In this document: one piece after another, positions 46,053 to 56,710 of the stretch | Layout: every line of letters starts with the position of its first letter | Numbering within the stretch: position 1 is the first letter of the stretch | NCBI GenBank assembly: GCA_021018995.1 | Contig: CM037598.1 | Span: forward strand, 47,135,185-47,199,184 | DNA length: 64,000 bases | Direction: 5' to 3' | Source: Chloranthus sessilifolius | Lineage: Eukaryota; Streptophyta; Magnoliopsida; Chloranthales; Chloranthaceae | Program-made: the position numbers and the translations under genes | Notes under the pieces: generated by a model | Databases searched by the model: none | Told to the model about the DNA's origin: nothing | What the model saw: the letters and a program-made list of their open reading frames with translations, nothing else

Positions 46053-46424
46053 ATTGGGATCTGTGTATTTTTGTGACTTAGGCTTGGTACGACGAGCCAT
46101 TTTGGTTAGAAATTTGAATCATGTAATTAGTAAATATATTATTTTGTGAACCATTATTTAGGTGATGGTTAGCCATCATCGGTGGTTCATTTCAGTTCTT
46201 TTGTCCATGTATCTTTACATGGAATTAGAACTGTCATTTTGATTAGTTTTTAATATAGAAATGGAGATTTAATTGTCATATATGATGACTCTATCTGCTT
46301 AGAAATGATATCTGCTTTGAGTTCTGCCACGTGTGGATGTACCAAGTATTCGGTAACTCATGGATCGCCTTGTGCGGTGGTCTGACGGCACAGATTTTGG
46401 GTTGCCAAAATCTGAGCTATCACA

Positions 46425-47760
46425 GTGTTGATCTTCGTCAAAATGAACTTATAAAGCAATAAGAAAGACGATTCAGTGTAAAAGTCGATTTGATGCATGT
46501 TTGAAGCCAGAAATCATACTTTGCAATTGCTCGAAGCCAAAGAAAAAATGAGCAATCGTAATTGATGATTCTTGAAACGATACTTCAGGCAGAGTACGAT
46601 AAAAAGGGGAATTGCGATCGTTCGTACTAGAGATTTGTACTATGACTTATCAGTTGAAAAGAGAAAATCATGATTTACGATTTTATAGAGTAAAGACTCT
46701 TGTTGCTGCTGATCACGTGAGAGATACATCCCCATGCACGAAATTAGAAGATTATTCAAATTATAAGTTTGGCAATCCACGGATCTGAGAAGATTCAGAA
46801 GAAAGACTCCTAAAGATCTCTACAACTACTAAAAGAAGGAACAATCCAGAGCACATCAACTACTCAAAGCAAGGAAAGATGAAATTAGGATTTAGAGTTA
46901 TATTAGAAAACCTTTTGTTTTAGTGTTTTCTTTTATTAGGATTTGAAGTTTTGTAAACCGACTCCCTATGATCAATAAGTAAGAGAGCCCTACATAGGAG
47001 AAGAGTCATCGAAGGAACTCTCAACATCAATTGACGACTGAGGTTATGTTTGCTTTCGATCAACTTTAGTTTAGTTTAATTTAGATATCCAAGGTTTCTC
47101 GAGAGAAATTGACGACTGCAATTGGGAGCTGAAAGATTAGAGTAGAGTATCTATAGTTTCTCAGGAGCAATTGACGCCTGCCACTGAGAGATGAAAGATC
47201 TTTTTAATGCTTTCTAGTTTAGATTTATTTTTATATACTTTTACTGCTTTGTAAACATCTAAAAGTTTTTTATTTGAATTGATGACACAGATTGAAAATG
47301 TGCAGATTACTGTAACGATTTTTACTTTTCCATCTTCAGTTTTCTTGAGTTTGATTGATGCCCAAATTTTAGGAAGATTGTTAATTAGATTAAATCTGTG
47401 TGAAGGAATTTTAGTATTTGATTGACGCTCAAATTCTAGAGGACTGAAATATATTGTAATGGTACTCTAATTTTGTAAATATCCGAGCACTGAAGGATTG
47501 TGATTAACGATCATAATCTGGAAGGAGGAGGATTTAGATTTATTTTCTATAATTAGTTTTAAACAAACCATTCTTTATTCATATTTCTCCAATAGTTTAG
47601 GTTCTTAAGAGACAAATATAAGTTTTAAAATAAATTAAAATATATAGAAGAAATCACTTCCTCATGGAAACGATCCTATACTGGTGCTAAAATTTCCATT
47701 GTATGCTTGCAATAGGTTAAGAATTTAGTACGAATTTAGAGCACATCAAGAATGTGTCAA
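46425..47760. mobile_element. Unclassified LTR-like segment
   Basis: AT-rich with no open frame of note. It has repeated ATTGACG(A/C)CTG phrases (about 47032, 47109, 47170, 47421) and a region near 47650-47700 (CTCATGGAAACGATCCT) like the late part of many plant LTRs. TGTTGATC at 46426 and GAGCACATCA ending at 47748 could be its ends, but no matching target duplication was found. Confidence 0.4.
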
Positions 47761-48340
47761 AGTTCAGAAGAAAATTAAAAAATGGCAATTAGTTCGTATA
47801 CTTTCAGAAAACCATTAAATATGTGCAAACATTCCGTGATTCATGCATATGCTCTACTATTTACAGTCCATGGCTTTAAAAGGTATGATCGTAATTTAGA
47901 AAACCCAATGGAAGAAGCCAACCAATTAAAAAAAAAATGAAACTGTTACCTTGTTTTGTGCTTTTAAGGAATAAACCCTAATCCTGTAGCAGAAAATGAA
48001 TCGCGGAGGGGTTTCAAGGATTAGGTGAAAGTACATGGTGGTTTCAAGCAATTAATGACGGTTTGATAGAGCATAGGAGATTTAAAAATTGGAGGGAAAG
48101 GAGGAAGCGGTAGCGGAAGAGTTTCAAAATGGGACCTAACGTATTCAGTCATGAATAAATAGGCCTTAATTTCGTGGTGACCTGCTGAATCGGTCACCAC
48201 GCTCGGTTGTAACCTAGAATCATAGGTTATGATTCTAGCCTCTTTAGCTCTTGAAAGGCCCAAATTCTTTTACGATTCAAATTGTAATCACTATGATTCG
48301 CACGAATGAAGTAATATACAAGGGAGAAGAGTTTAAGGGT
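47761..48340 (-). other. Promoter-like fragment with twin hairpins
   Basis: Minus strand: two inverted repeats (48238-48214 and 48200-48174), a TATTTATT sequence near 48160, a pyrimidine-rich leader with CATTTTGAAACTC (compare CATTTTCGAAACC upstream of the extra gene in element E), and an AACAAGGTAAC donor-like site near 47952. It resembles the extra-gene promoter of a Tekay-like element whose coding part is lost, but could be a host leader. Confidence 0.35.
48174..48238. repeat. Two adjacent perfect inverted repeats
   Basis: GTGGTGACC / GGTCACCAC (48174-48182, 48192-48200) and CTAGAATCATA / TATGATTCTAG (48214-48224, 48228-48238). Confidence 0.9.
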
Positions 48341-51182
48341 TGTGATAGTCTGGATTTCCTTACCACAAAACCCGAGGCATCAGATTGTGTGCAAGATCTG
48401 AAGTATAGTATAACATGGTATCGAAGTGTTTTCTTCATTTCATAACAGCTCAATCTTTCCCAAAATTTAAACGATTGGAAGTACCGAGCCATCAAGCATT
48501 GGTAAGCATACAAGCGTGCAGAAACAAAGTGCGCAAGCGGATAGCAGAGCGAAAGCGGAAATCAAAATGGCAACAAGTACTCAAGGCTAATCATCCACTG
48601 GTAACAAAAACTATACAAAAGATCCACAGGTGAAGGTCGTACTTCACCTAAACAGTGGAGTAATATTTATCAATTCAGTTTACAAAACACTATACAGTAT
48701 CCGAAAAGCCCAAAAACTATCTCAGCTCCGAACCAAACCAGCAACCAATAGAACCCCTCAAGCGGCTCCTCCTCATCCTCAGGAACATAATCTGGATCCT
48801 CTTCTTTCTCCAGATCCTGCTCAGTGTTAGCTCCTGCAACTGTGATGTATAGTCGGGGAATGAGCTACAATCCTAGCTCAGTAGGGATAAAATAGTGCAC
48901 AACTATATCTTATCATTCTATTGCATGGAATTCACGCATAAGTAAAATAAGCAGTTTAAATTCCAATGGTATTAAAATGCATTTGTAATAAAACAAAGAC
49001 TTTAAATCACTATCTCAAAATATGTCATATCATGAATGTAAATGATGTACAAAATTATGCAATATCAGAACAAGGCAACAAAACTGAATTTCAAAACATA
49101 TCAGGAAAGCAAGCGAATACGAGATGAAACACATGGATCATCGAGTCGGAGTGAATCAAATCACATCATAAAATCAGATTTCAAAGCAATATTGCAAGTA
49201 TCGCATAGCGGGAACTGAGCAGTCCGTAGCGGACACAGGGTCATAACCCCGGGGACTCCACCCCTCTCACAACTAATCATGAAATCAAGAAAAGAATCAT
49301 GGCAATGCATCCTGTAGCGGGAACTGAGCAGTCCGTAGCAGGACACAAGGTCTCAACCCTGGGGACTCCACCCCTCTCATGGAGGTTCTACTCGTCATTT
49401 ACACATGATCTCAAAACATATCACGTATACACAAGTCGGGAATTGGGAAAAGCTTATATCACATAATCAAATTTGAATTCAAGGAATCGAGATTAACGAG
49501 TCAAATGCAATCAAGATGCAAAGTGTATAATGCCAAAAAAAAATTCGGAAAACAAATCTTAACTATTCAAAAGTTGTCGCTTATTCAATGCATTGCTGAA
49601 AATACTATTAAAATGCGATCGAAATTAATATAGCATCCCATAGTCAAGTCAAACATATAATCTTGCAATGATATTTCTCCATTTTAAGTGTCGAAATTCC
49701 GCGAATCGAAAGGCACGAATCAACGTGAATTCTTTCACAACTGTCCCATGTATTTACCCTAAATAATGCATGGCACATTGTCGGTGTTAAGCAATCATGT
49801 CGAGCCTAAGCAAGGACTCGCAAGGCGCATAAATACACAAAAACCCAAGGTCCATAAACACGCATACCTCGTTGCGGTGAGACACAGGGTCGCCACGGTG
49901 AGGTCTACAGTGTTCCAAGTGGGACCAAGCTTCTCGCCGTGGCGAGAAATTCCAATGCTACAATAGCTTGGTTTTCAATGTCGCCACGACGTGTGCTTCA
50001 GGTCTTTTCTCATCGCGGAGAGTCCCCATGTCTCCACAACGAGCTTTATCATCTCGCTATTCCCTTGTTCATCCCATCTAGTTCTGAAACTCTAATTTTA
50101 ATGTATAGCCCTCCTCTTAAAGGCATAACAAAGATGTATACCATACAATCTTGCCAGATTTAGACTCCTATCCTATTTCGATTACCCGAGTCATGATCGA
50201 AAACTTCAGGAATCTGCGAATTCGGCTCTAGGCTCTTCATGTGTCTGATTCACGATGTTTTGAAGCATGTTTTTCATGAACTCGACTCAATTGGGTCTGA
50301 TTTAGGATAATCGAATTTCCCAACCCACTTCTGATCGTGCATGCACACAATTCGAGGGATAGGACCTCACAAATTCAGCTATGAAGCCCTTCGCATGTCT
50401 GATTCTAAAATTTTATCGCATGGAACTCAAGTGTTTGCGAGAATCTATCCTAAATCTAGGAGTTGAGATTTACGAGACGGGGATTGAAGGTTTACCTTAG
50501 CGAATTCTTCCCATGCAAAGTTTTCGAGCTTTCACATATAATTCCCCCATTAGAGACGTGTCTAATCATCCCAATTCTTGATCATAAGAGTTTGCGGTTC
50601 AAGAACACGTTCTGATGATTGGGATCGCGATGATTTTCTATCATGGAGCCGAGTGATTTGGAGAGATCGAACCGTCAGGGGGCTTTTCAAATGGAAGATG
50701 AGACGTAGGAGGAGGCTCTCTTTCTCTTACTTTCTCAATCAATTTCGAAGCCCATGCATGACTTATGCATGTGGGAGGTAATTTTAATAGTTGAGTGCCA
50801 ATTTAGGTGTGGAGCCAGCACACATATATTCGGGTGTATGGGTATTAACATAAGGCCACACATTTGGGTTTTTAAATGATGGCCCAGATTACTAATGGGT
50901 TCAGGTTCTTGGGCTTTTAACTAGTTCACATGGGCTATTAATTGATAGGCCCTATTCTATGTATTGATCCTTCGACCTCAATCCCCATTGAAGCACACCA
51001 AGGTGCTCTAAAGATCAGTGTATACTCGATACATGACTAAATCAATTGGGTCCTATTCTATAAATGCCTAATTCTTATTAATGAACGGGTTCACCCTGAT
51101 TATCGTGCGCACGTCAACTCGGGTCTCAAATACCTGTACCCATCCTGCGTACTCGGCTTCGGGAAAGTTGCAGGGTGTTACA
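48341..51182 (-). mobile_element. Element E 3' LTR (about 2.84 kb)
   Basis: Minus strand runs TGTAACACCC to CTATCACA, with Tekay-like ends. The acidic coding-like stretch (about 48840-48740), a purine-rich leader near 50715 and a donor-like CTAAGGTAAACC near 50500 parallel the LTR of A. Inverted words lie at 49866-50045. Confidence 0.75.
49866..50045. repeat. CTCGCCG-type inverted word cluster in E LTR
   Basis: Variants of TTCTCGCC/GGCGAGAA, the best example at 49931-49948, plus CTCGTTGCGGTGAG, GTCGCCACGGTGAG and CTCATCGCGG-type words. The same word family recurs at 53325-53412 upstream of the extra gene of E. Confidence 0.8.
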
Positions 51183-51196
51183 TCCTCCCCCCCTGA
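51183..51196 (-). other. Polypurine tract of element E
   Basis: Minus strand CAGGGGGGGAGGA directly before TGTAACACC. The preceding TTTTCGAGGACAAAAATT is the usual Tekay 3' signature. Confidence 0.8.
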
Positions 51197-51739
51197 TGAA
51201 ATTTTTGTCCTCGAAAATTGAAGACTGTACTAGGGGTATGGATGATGTCGTAGTACTGTGTCTTGAAAGTGATATTCTACATGCCATTAAAAGACATCAC
51301 GAGGGTGGGTCACAAAATTTTGCTTAACCAGTTTCAATCTACCCTAGAACTTGGAGTTGTCATCAATGTGACCCTATTGCTAATGACAAAATTTCCATTT
51401 TCAATGAAATCCTTATTAATGTCAACTATATTTACCATGTATAAGCAAGGGTATAGATTATCTGCCAAACGTAACAGAATATTTCACTATAGTTGTGCAG
51501 AAATTTCATTGTAAGTTTTTAACCAGTTCTAAGCTATGCTATCATTTGGGATTATTCTAAATGTGACTTGTTCATGGCAAGAGTTTCTACTTAGGATTCA
51601 TCTATTCCACATATGTCCTCAAATCTAGGTAAAATTTATATTGAAAGTGTGAGACTCATGCATAATCTACCTTACAGCAAGTAGCATACGAATGATCATT
51701 CAAATAATCAAAATATTGGTTACCAAAGTAAGCAGTATA
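51197..51739 (-). other. Element E 3' noncoding region
   Basis: Between extra gene and polypurine tract on the minus strand. AT-rich, with no convincing gene. Confidence 0.6.
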
Positions 51740-53063
51740 TTAGGTTTTTGAGAGCTCACCACGCTGCTCTGCTAATTGTTTTTCATAGTGTTGAGCTCCA
51801 ACCTCAAAGGGACCAGCTGTTGAACCATCTGCGCTCCTAGTGTAGTCTGAGATGAACTCACGTGCGTGGGCTACAAATTGAGTGTAGGCAGTCAGGTATG
51901 CCTTCTCGATCAATTGGTTTAGGATTTTGTCTTGGAAATCCAACCTTTGGTGCATCATGTGGTAGTTCTGGTGTAGGATTTCAAACTGCATGAGGTTCTG
52001 CTACTGTTGGGCCTCCATCTACCTAAAAATCATGTTATGCTACTCCTCCATTTGTCTAGTGAACTCAACCAAGGTAATGGGTTCACCATGCGACATTAGT
52101 TGCCACCCCAGCCGGCTGTTCGGGGTTTTCTTGTGGAGCGGACCCAACCGGCTGTCGTAAATTCCTATTCCTAACACTTAATTGACATCTGTTTAGAATC
52201 AAATTCCACTGTTTCCTCATAAACCTCTGAACATTATCCGTCCTTGTTTCTTCACTTGTTCGTATCTCATATGGTTCTTCATTCTCATCATCTTCATGCC
52301 CCTCGACGAGTCACGATATGATTTAGGCATAGGGCAGGGCTGTCACGGGTTTAAGGATGGTGCTTAGTGACTGCTCATTAGTGTACTTCATACCCTCGAA
52401 GACAACGCGAGGTGCACTGAACCACCTATCTTCGTGCACAACAAACAATGCTTGAAGCAAAGCGTCTCATCTCTCTCTCTCATGTTGTAGGGGGTATAAA
52501 TTGTTTCGAAAGACCACATCCAAAAACCACATGCGATCTGGTAATTGAGTTCGGGTGATGGATTGGCCGGAGGCATGAAGACCACCGGTCATTCTAGCCA
52601 TAATTTGATGAAACTTTGGCTCCTTGGGTCGAGGAGTTTGCAAATCTTGAGTGTTATCATATTTTACGCTACATCGCATGGTTGTGGCGATGTCATAGAG
52701 ACCCATGTGAGAAGTTCACCCATCGATCTATGTGGTAAAATTTCCTTCGATATTTCCCTTCTTAAAATATTGGTAGAAAAGTCTAACTAAGAAGGGGTAA
52801 AAATATGGCTGGGCGGGATGAAGTAAGGGTGCTAGTTTGGCACGCTTGATATGATCTATCAACTAGGCGACCATATCGTTGCTAAATAGTTCTGGGTAAC
52901 ACAGCCACTCAGGTTCAAAAGTTTTATCTAACCACTAGGATGCAGGCTGCTCTAGGGTTGGAGGTGGAGGTTCTGAACTAGCCAGGGCCTTGCCCTTAGC
53001 CCTAGTGGAGAGTTTAGGTCTCGAAACTGGGATCTTGGTCGCGGTTTTCTTCTTAGATGCCAT
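51740..53063 (-). pseudogene. Extra ORF after chromodomain, PF20167-like (element E)
   Basis: Starts MASKKKTATKIPVSRPKL, basic as in element A. The domain contains LIDHIKRAKLAPLLHP, YFYPFLVRLFYQYF, a MGLYDIATTMRC segment, then RTQLPDRMWFLDVVFRNNLY and the acidic GHEDDENEEPYE. The C-terminal part is helical with QFEILHQNYHMMHQRL. Lengths and order follow the gene in A, although the two proteins are much diverged. The family's function is unknown; a structural or DNA-associated role is only a guess. Broken at several points. Confidence 0.72.
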
Positions 53064-53795
53064 GCAGAAGGAAATCGGATAGAAAAGAGGGTTTTGGTGT
53101 GTTACCTCATGAAGTAGCTTAAATCGGGGAGGATTGCATCTAACGAAGCTTTAGGCACGTCTATCCTCGAGTTTTTTCGAGCTTTGGCGTGAGGATACAC
53201 CCTCTCTCAAAGGGAAATAGGTTTGAATCCACGCGGGAGAGGAGCAAGGCAAGGGCCCCACACACAAAAAGGTTTCGAAAATGACTCATTGGGGTTTCTC
53301 AGCCCCCATTTATTCTTTCACAGTCGCTGCAGTGACCTTAAGTTCTCCTCGCTGCGAGCCCAAAATCTGAAGATCTCACCGCGATGAGCTCCGATCTCGT
53401 TGCTGCGAGGGGCTTAGAAATAGGCTTTGTTTTGTTTTAGGTCTATTTTGGCTCACAATGCTGGGGTGCTTTGGGTGGTTGTACTCCAGACCTGTATTAA
53501 GCACTAACATGGTGTGCTGAGGCTAGTTTCTATAGAATTTCTGGGTCATTTAATTTTTGCTTTGTGAAATTTGGCAATTGTTTTGAAATGTCCAATTACT
53601 TTATGTTTTCCCTTAATACATGAGCACTATTATATAGTGGATGTAGTTTACTAACAATTGTTCCATATGTGTAAATTTAACTGATATACGCGATAGCGAT
53701 AATTGAGTCCTAGGCTCACTATTGGGTGTTCATTGAATATACATATATAAAACTTATTTAGTCGTCACTATAATAATATACTAAAGGGAATAACC
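53064..53795 (-). promoter_or_regulatory. Spacer between chromodomain and extra gene, with word cluster (element E)
   Basis: Noncoding. Minus-strand order: chromodomain end, AT-rich stretch, inverted words at 53412-53325 (CTCGCAGCAACGAG, CTCATCGCGGTGAG, CTCGCAGCGAGG, CACTGCAGCGACTG), an AATAAATGGG TATA-like sequence near 53315, leader and the ATG at 53063. The same organisation as 41290-41914 in A. Confidence 0.6.
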
Positions 53796-54744
53796 TCAGT
53801 CAAATAATCTCAGGTATTGATCTTTGATTTCTGCCTCTCGTTCCCATGTCACTTTGGTGGTGGAGTGATTGCGCCATTGGACTAAGACCAAAGGAATTCG
53901 CCTCGTTCTCAAAATTTGTTCCTTTTGGTCTAAAATCTTCATCGGCACTTCAACTAGCGTCAAGTCTTCTTGGAATTCGATGGGCTGGTAGTCCAGTACA
54001 TGTTGCGCATCTCTCACATACTTTCTCAGCATCGACATGTGAACACATCGTGGATTGTAGATAACTGTGGCGGCAAGGCGATGCGATAGGCCACTTCACC
54101 AGCGCGACCCAAAATTTTCAAAAGACCAATATATCGAGGACTTAGCTTCCCTTGCTTGCCAAATGACATCACTCCCTCGGTTGGTGAGATCTTTACAAAC
54201 ACATGATCTCCAACCTGACAAGAACATGATGGTTAGTCCTATGCAAGCTTAATTAGAACGTAAGACAAGACTGTGCATATGAGTTACCTGAAATTCCACG
54301 CTTGATCTTTTAAGATCAGCATAACTCTTCTGACAGCTTTGAGCAACCTTCAGTCACGCACAAATGAGATGAATGGTCTCGTTTGTGCTCTCAATGAGTT
54401 CTGGGCCCAACAATATGCATTCTCCTACCTCTTCCCAGTTGAGTGGAGATTTAGATCAACGGCCATACAATGCTTCAAAAGGAGTCATCCCGATGCTCGC
54501 TTGGTAGCTATTATTGTACGTGAACTCGATCAAGGGCAAGTGTTTGTCTAGTGATCCTTGAAAGTCCAACATACAAAACCGTAACATATCTTCAATGACC
54601 TGATTCACCCTTTTAGTTTGTCCGTAAGTTTGAGGGTGAAAATTCGAGCTGAATTCTAATTTGGAACCCATCCCTTCTTGGAAACGCTACCAGAACTGAG
54701 ATGTATAGAGCGGGTCCTGATCTGAGACAATGCTCAAGGGTATG
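53796..54744 (-). pseudogene. Tekay integrase core, C-terminal domain and chromodomain (element E)
   Basis: Minus strand: IVSDQDPLYTSQFW, NFHPQTYGQTKRVNQVIEDM, LPLIEFTYNNSYQASIGMTP and FEALYGR (54671-54456). An intron-like GT...AG stretch (54287-54215) follows between EFQ and VGDHVFVKIS. The chromodomain (54038-53796) has LDYQPIEFQEDLTLVEVPMK and VLVQWRNHSTTKVTWERE. This closely follows element A. Confidence 0.86.
54215..54287 (-). other. Intron-like spacer in integrase (element E)
   Basis: A 73-base stretch beginning GTAACTCA and ending CTTGTCAG on the minus strand, at the same place as 40787-40869 in A. Clean intron-like borders; splicing not demonstrated. Confidence 0.6.
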
Positions 54745-56710
54745 TGTTGTTTATTTTAGATTGGTTGTGCTTTTATTATCAAGAAAGTGGTAAAAATATG
54801 GTATAAAATCAGATTACACAAAGGGGTAGGAAATGGCATGATCAGCACAAAAGACAGCAATCTAAAACATAGGCCTGGAATATCTAGGGCCTATTGTAGG
54901 CATGTCTTGACAAGAAAGGGTTGTCCCACAGAGAAATCTGATCTAGAACCACAAGGGTTGTATAGTAGGCCTCCCGATCTGGCTACATATCTGGCAATTC
55001 TAACCAACACGAGAAAGTAGGGATAAAGAAAGGGAGTTTTAGGGTGTCACAGAACTAAAACTAAACCTACAAGAAAATTATAGTTCTATACTATAAGAAA
55101 GGGGTTTAGACAGAGGAGGAAATGGGTTCGGAAAATAAAATAGAAAATGGGTGAGAAGTAATAAAAGAGGGACTGATATGTTTGGCTAAAACAAGGAAAA
55201 GGCTAGAACCACATCAGTCCTTCATTTGGCTGCAAGCTCAAATGCAAGGAAGAATAATCCAATTCTTCCCAGAGATATGGACCAGTCTAAGGCTATGATC
55301 TATCCACCAAATGGTCAAAGATCATCCCCAAAGATATACTCCATTGAAGGGGTAGAAATTAGAAAAAGAAAAATTACAACAGCTGCTATGGTTGCCTGGC
55401 TACAAACTCATGCATCCAAAGGGGCATACAATCCATAAAAATCTTAAATGAAAAAAGAGCATTACAAATTGAATGATTCAATAAAAATAGTTGTGCATTG
55501 CTTACAGAATACTTACAATGTCAGCCCTCTAGGCTGCAGTCAATGCAGAGATCTATGCCCCTCACAAGCTTACATAAGTCTTTATTATAGTATAAACACA
55601 ATCCTATCTCTTACAAAAGACTTAGCCAGCAAATGCTAAGCTAAGGAGAGAAGAAAAAGATGAAAAAGATGAAAAAGATGACCTAACCCTAACCTTAGAA
55701 TGACCTAAGCCAGAGCCAAATTAGGTTAAAATGTTAGATGTTTTTCCTACTAAAAGTTACAACTTATATACAATCCTTTTCAAAAATATCTTACTCTAGC
55801 CAATCAAAAAATAGAAGAGAAAAATGCCCTATTTTGCAATACTGTCGTGGCCCATTTATGGCCAAGTGTTGCCTCAGGAAGTAGGAAATAACTTAGCACC
55901 TCGGGGTGTGTACCCTAAATATTGTGGAATCCCAAAAATGTCCATGTGTGTTGACTTAGAAGTTGGGAACCTGTGCCTTACGAGGCTAAGTGTTGCCTAT
56001 TTTGCATCTCGCGCATTTGTCGCGTGGCTGGATTACAACTGAAGAAGGCTCGCTAGGTTCAAATGAGTCCATTTATACAACTCGTGAGGATGGGGCTTCA
56101 GGAGATTCAAATCTCGAGGACCTCGACAAGATAAATTGTAGCTCCTTGCAGAGCTCAATCCATCTTTGAAGTGCATGAGAACTGCGCGAGATCTACGCAA
56201 AGTGACTTTTTAAAGCTGTAACTGGACGAGAACTGCACGAGCAGAGAATATTAGGAATATCTGAACCTCACAAGATCCACGTCAGTTGATTTTCTAAAGC
56301 TCTTCCAACATGGAACTGTGTGAGATCTGCGCGAGGTATTTATGTGTTGCAGGCTTGGACTTAGCGAGATCTTCACAAGATGACTTTTCGGGCATTTTTT
56401 AATTGCGCGAGGGTCACACCTATTTCTCTGTTGCTATGCACAGCCTGCTGCAGCAGTCTCCTCTATTGGGTCCATCCTTCTTTCTTTTGTTGGACTTCAA
56501 GGGCCCCTTTAAGCAAGTCAAATGGTCCCAATGGTGGGGGCCACCATGGTGTACTCTATGTTCTTCAATCAGCTGCACACCTTGGATTCAAAACTCTCTC
56601 TTCTTGGTCTCCAAAGTGTGGATTGTTGTACAAAGATGTTGCTTTATTCCTAACTATAAAAATGCTCAAGAGACAATTATTAAATGGCTCATAGTTATAG
56701 GAAATGTTAG
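54745..56710 (-). mobile_element. Element H: Athila-like LTR inserted in E integrase
   Basis: The plus-strand edge TGTTGTTTAT abuts integrase coding at 54744. The middle (about 55280-55340, CTAAGGCTATGATCTATCC) matches the LTR of D (27485-27510), and the far end near 56660-56705 also aligns with D before being cut by F at 56711. Either a solo LTR or the 3' LTR of an element continuing outside the window. A TATA-like TGTATATAAG lies at 55772-55761 on the minus strand. Confidence 0.7.
55980..56415. repeat. GCGCGAGATC word cluster in H
   Basis: Repeated variants of TGCGCGAGATCTGCGCGAGG, GCGCGAGATCTACGC and CTGCACGAGCAG, upstream of the TATA-like box on the minus strand. It occupies the place of the TCGATAGG cluster in the related LTR of D, but with a different word. 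Confidence 0.75.

Larger units (their letters stand above)
8067..46424 (+). mobile_element. Element A: Tekay-type chromovirus with two nested Athila insertions
   Basis: Order on the plus strand: partial 5' LTR, tRNA-Met-type primer site, gag, protease, RT, RNase H, integrase, chromodomain, then about 2.8 kb with an extra gene, polypurine tract and a 2.3 kb 3' LTR. Element C interrupts gag and element D interrupts integrase. Without them A would be about 11 kb. The shared LTR parts differ by roughly 8-9% in a sample compared by eye, which suggests a few million years if a grass rate of 1.3e-8 per site per year is borrowed. Coding parts are broken in many places, a dozen or so besides the two insertions. 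Confidence 0.85.
44105..46424 (+). mobile_element. Element A 3' LTR (2320 bp)
   Basis: Runs TGTAATATCC to ATCACA. Its latter half aligns with 8067-9175 and partly with 1-261. It contains a purine-rich leader-like stretch (about 44530-44580), CpG inverted words (44930-45097) and the acidic coding-like stretch 45957-46052. Confidence 0.9.
48341..54744 (-). mobile_element. Element E: Tekay-type chromovirus, 3' half
   Basis: Minus strand: integrase core and chromodomain (54744-53796), a spacer with word cluster, extra gene (53063-51740), polypurine tract and 3' LTR (51182-48341). The upstream part of the element is separated by the insertion of H at 54745 and lies outside the window or beyond F. 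It is related to but clearly diverged from element A. Broken. Confidence 0.85.

Noticed and set aside
47761-48340. First exon of a host gene on the minus strand
   Set aside because: Leader-like with a donor-like site, but no coding exon follows and the layout matches extra-gene promoters of Tekay copies. Kept only as a promoter-like fragment.
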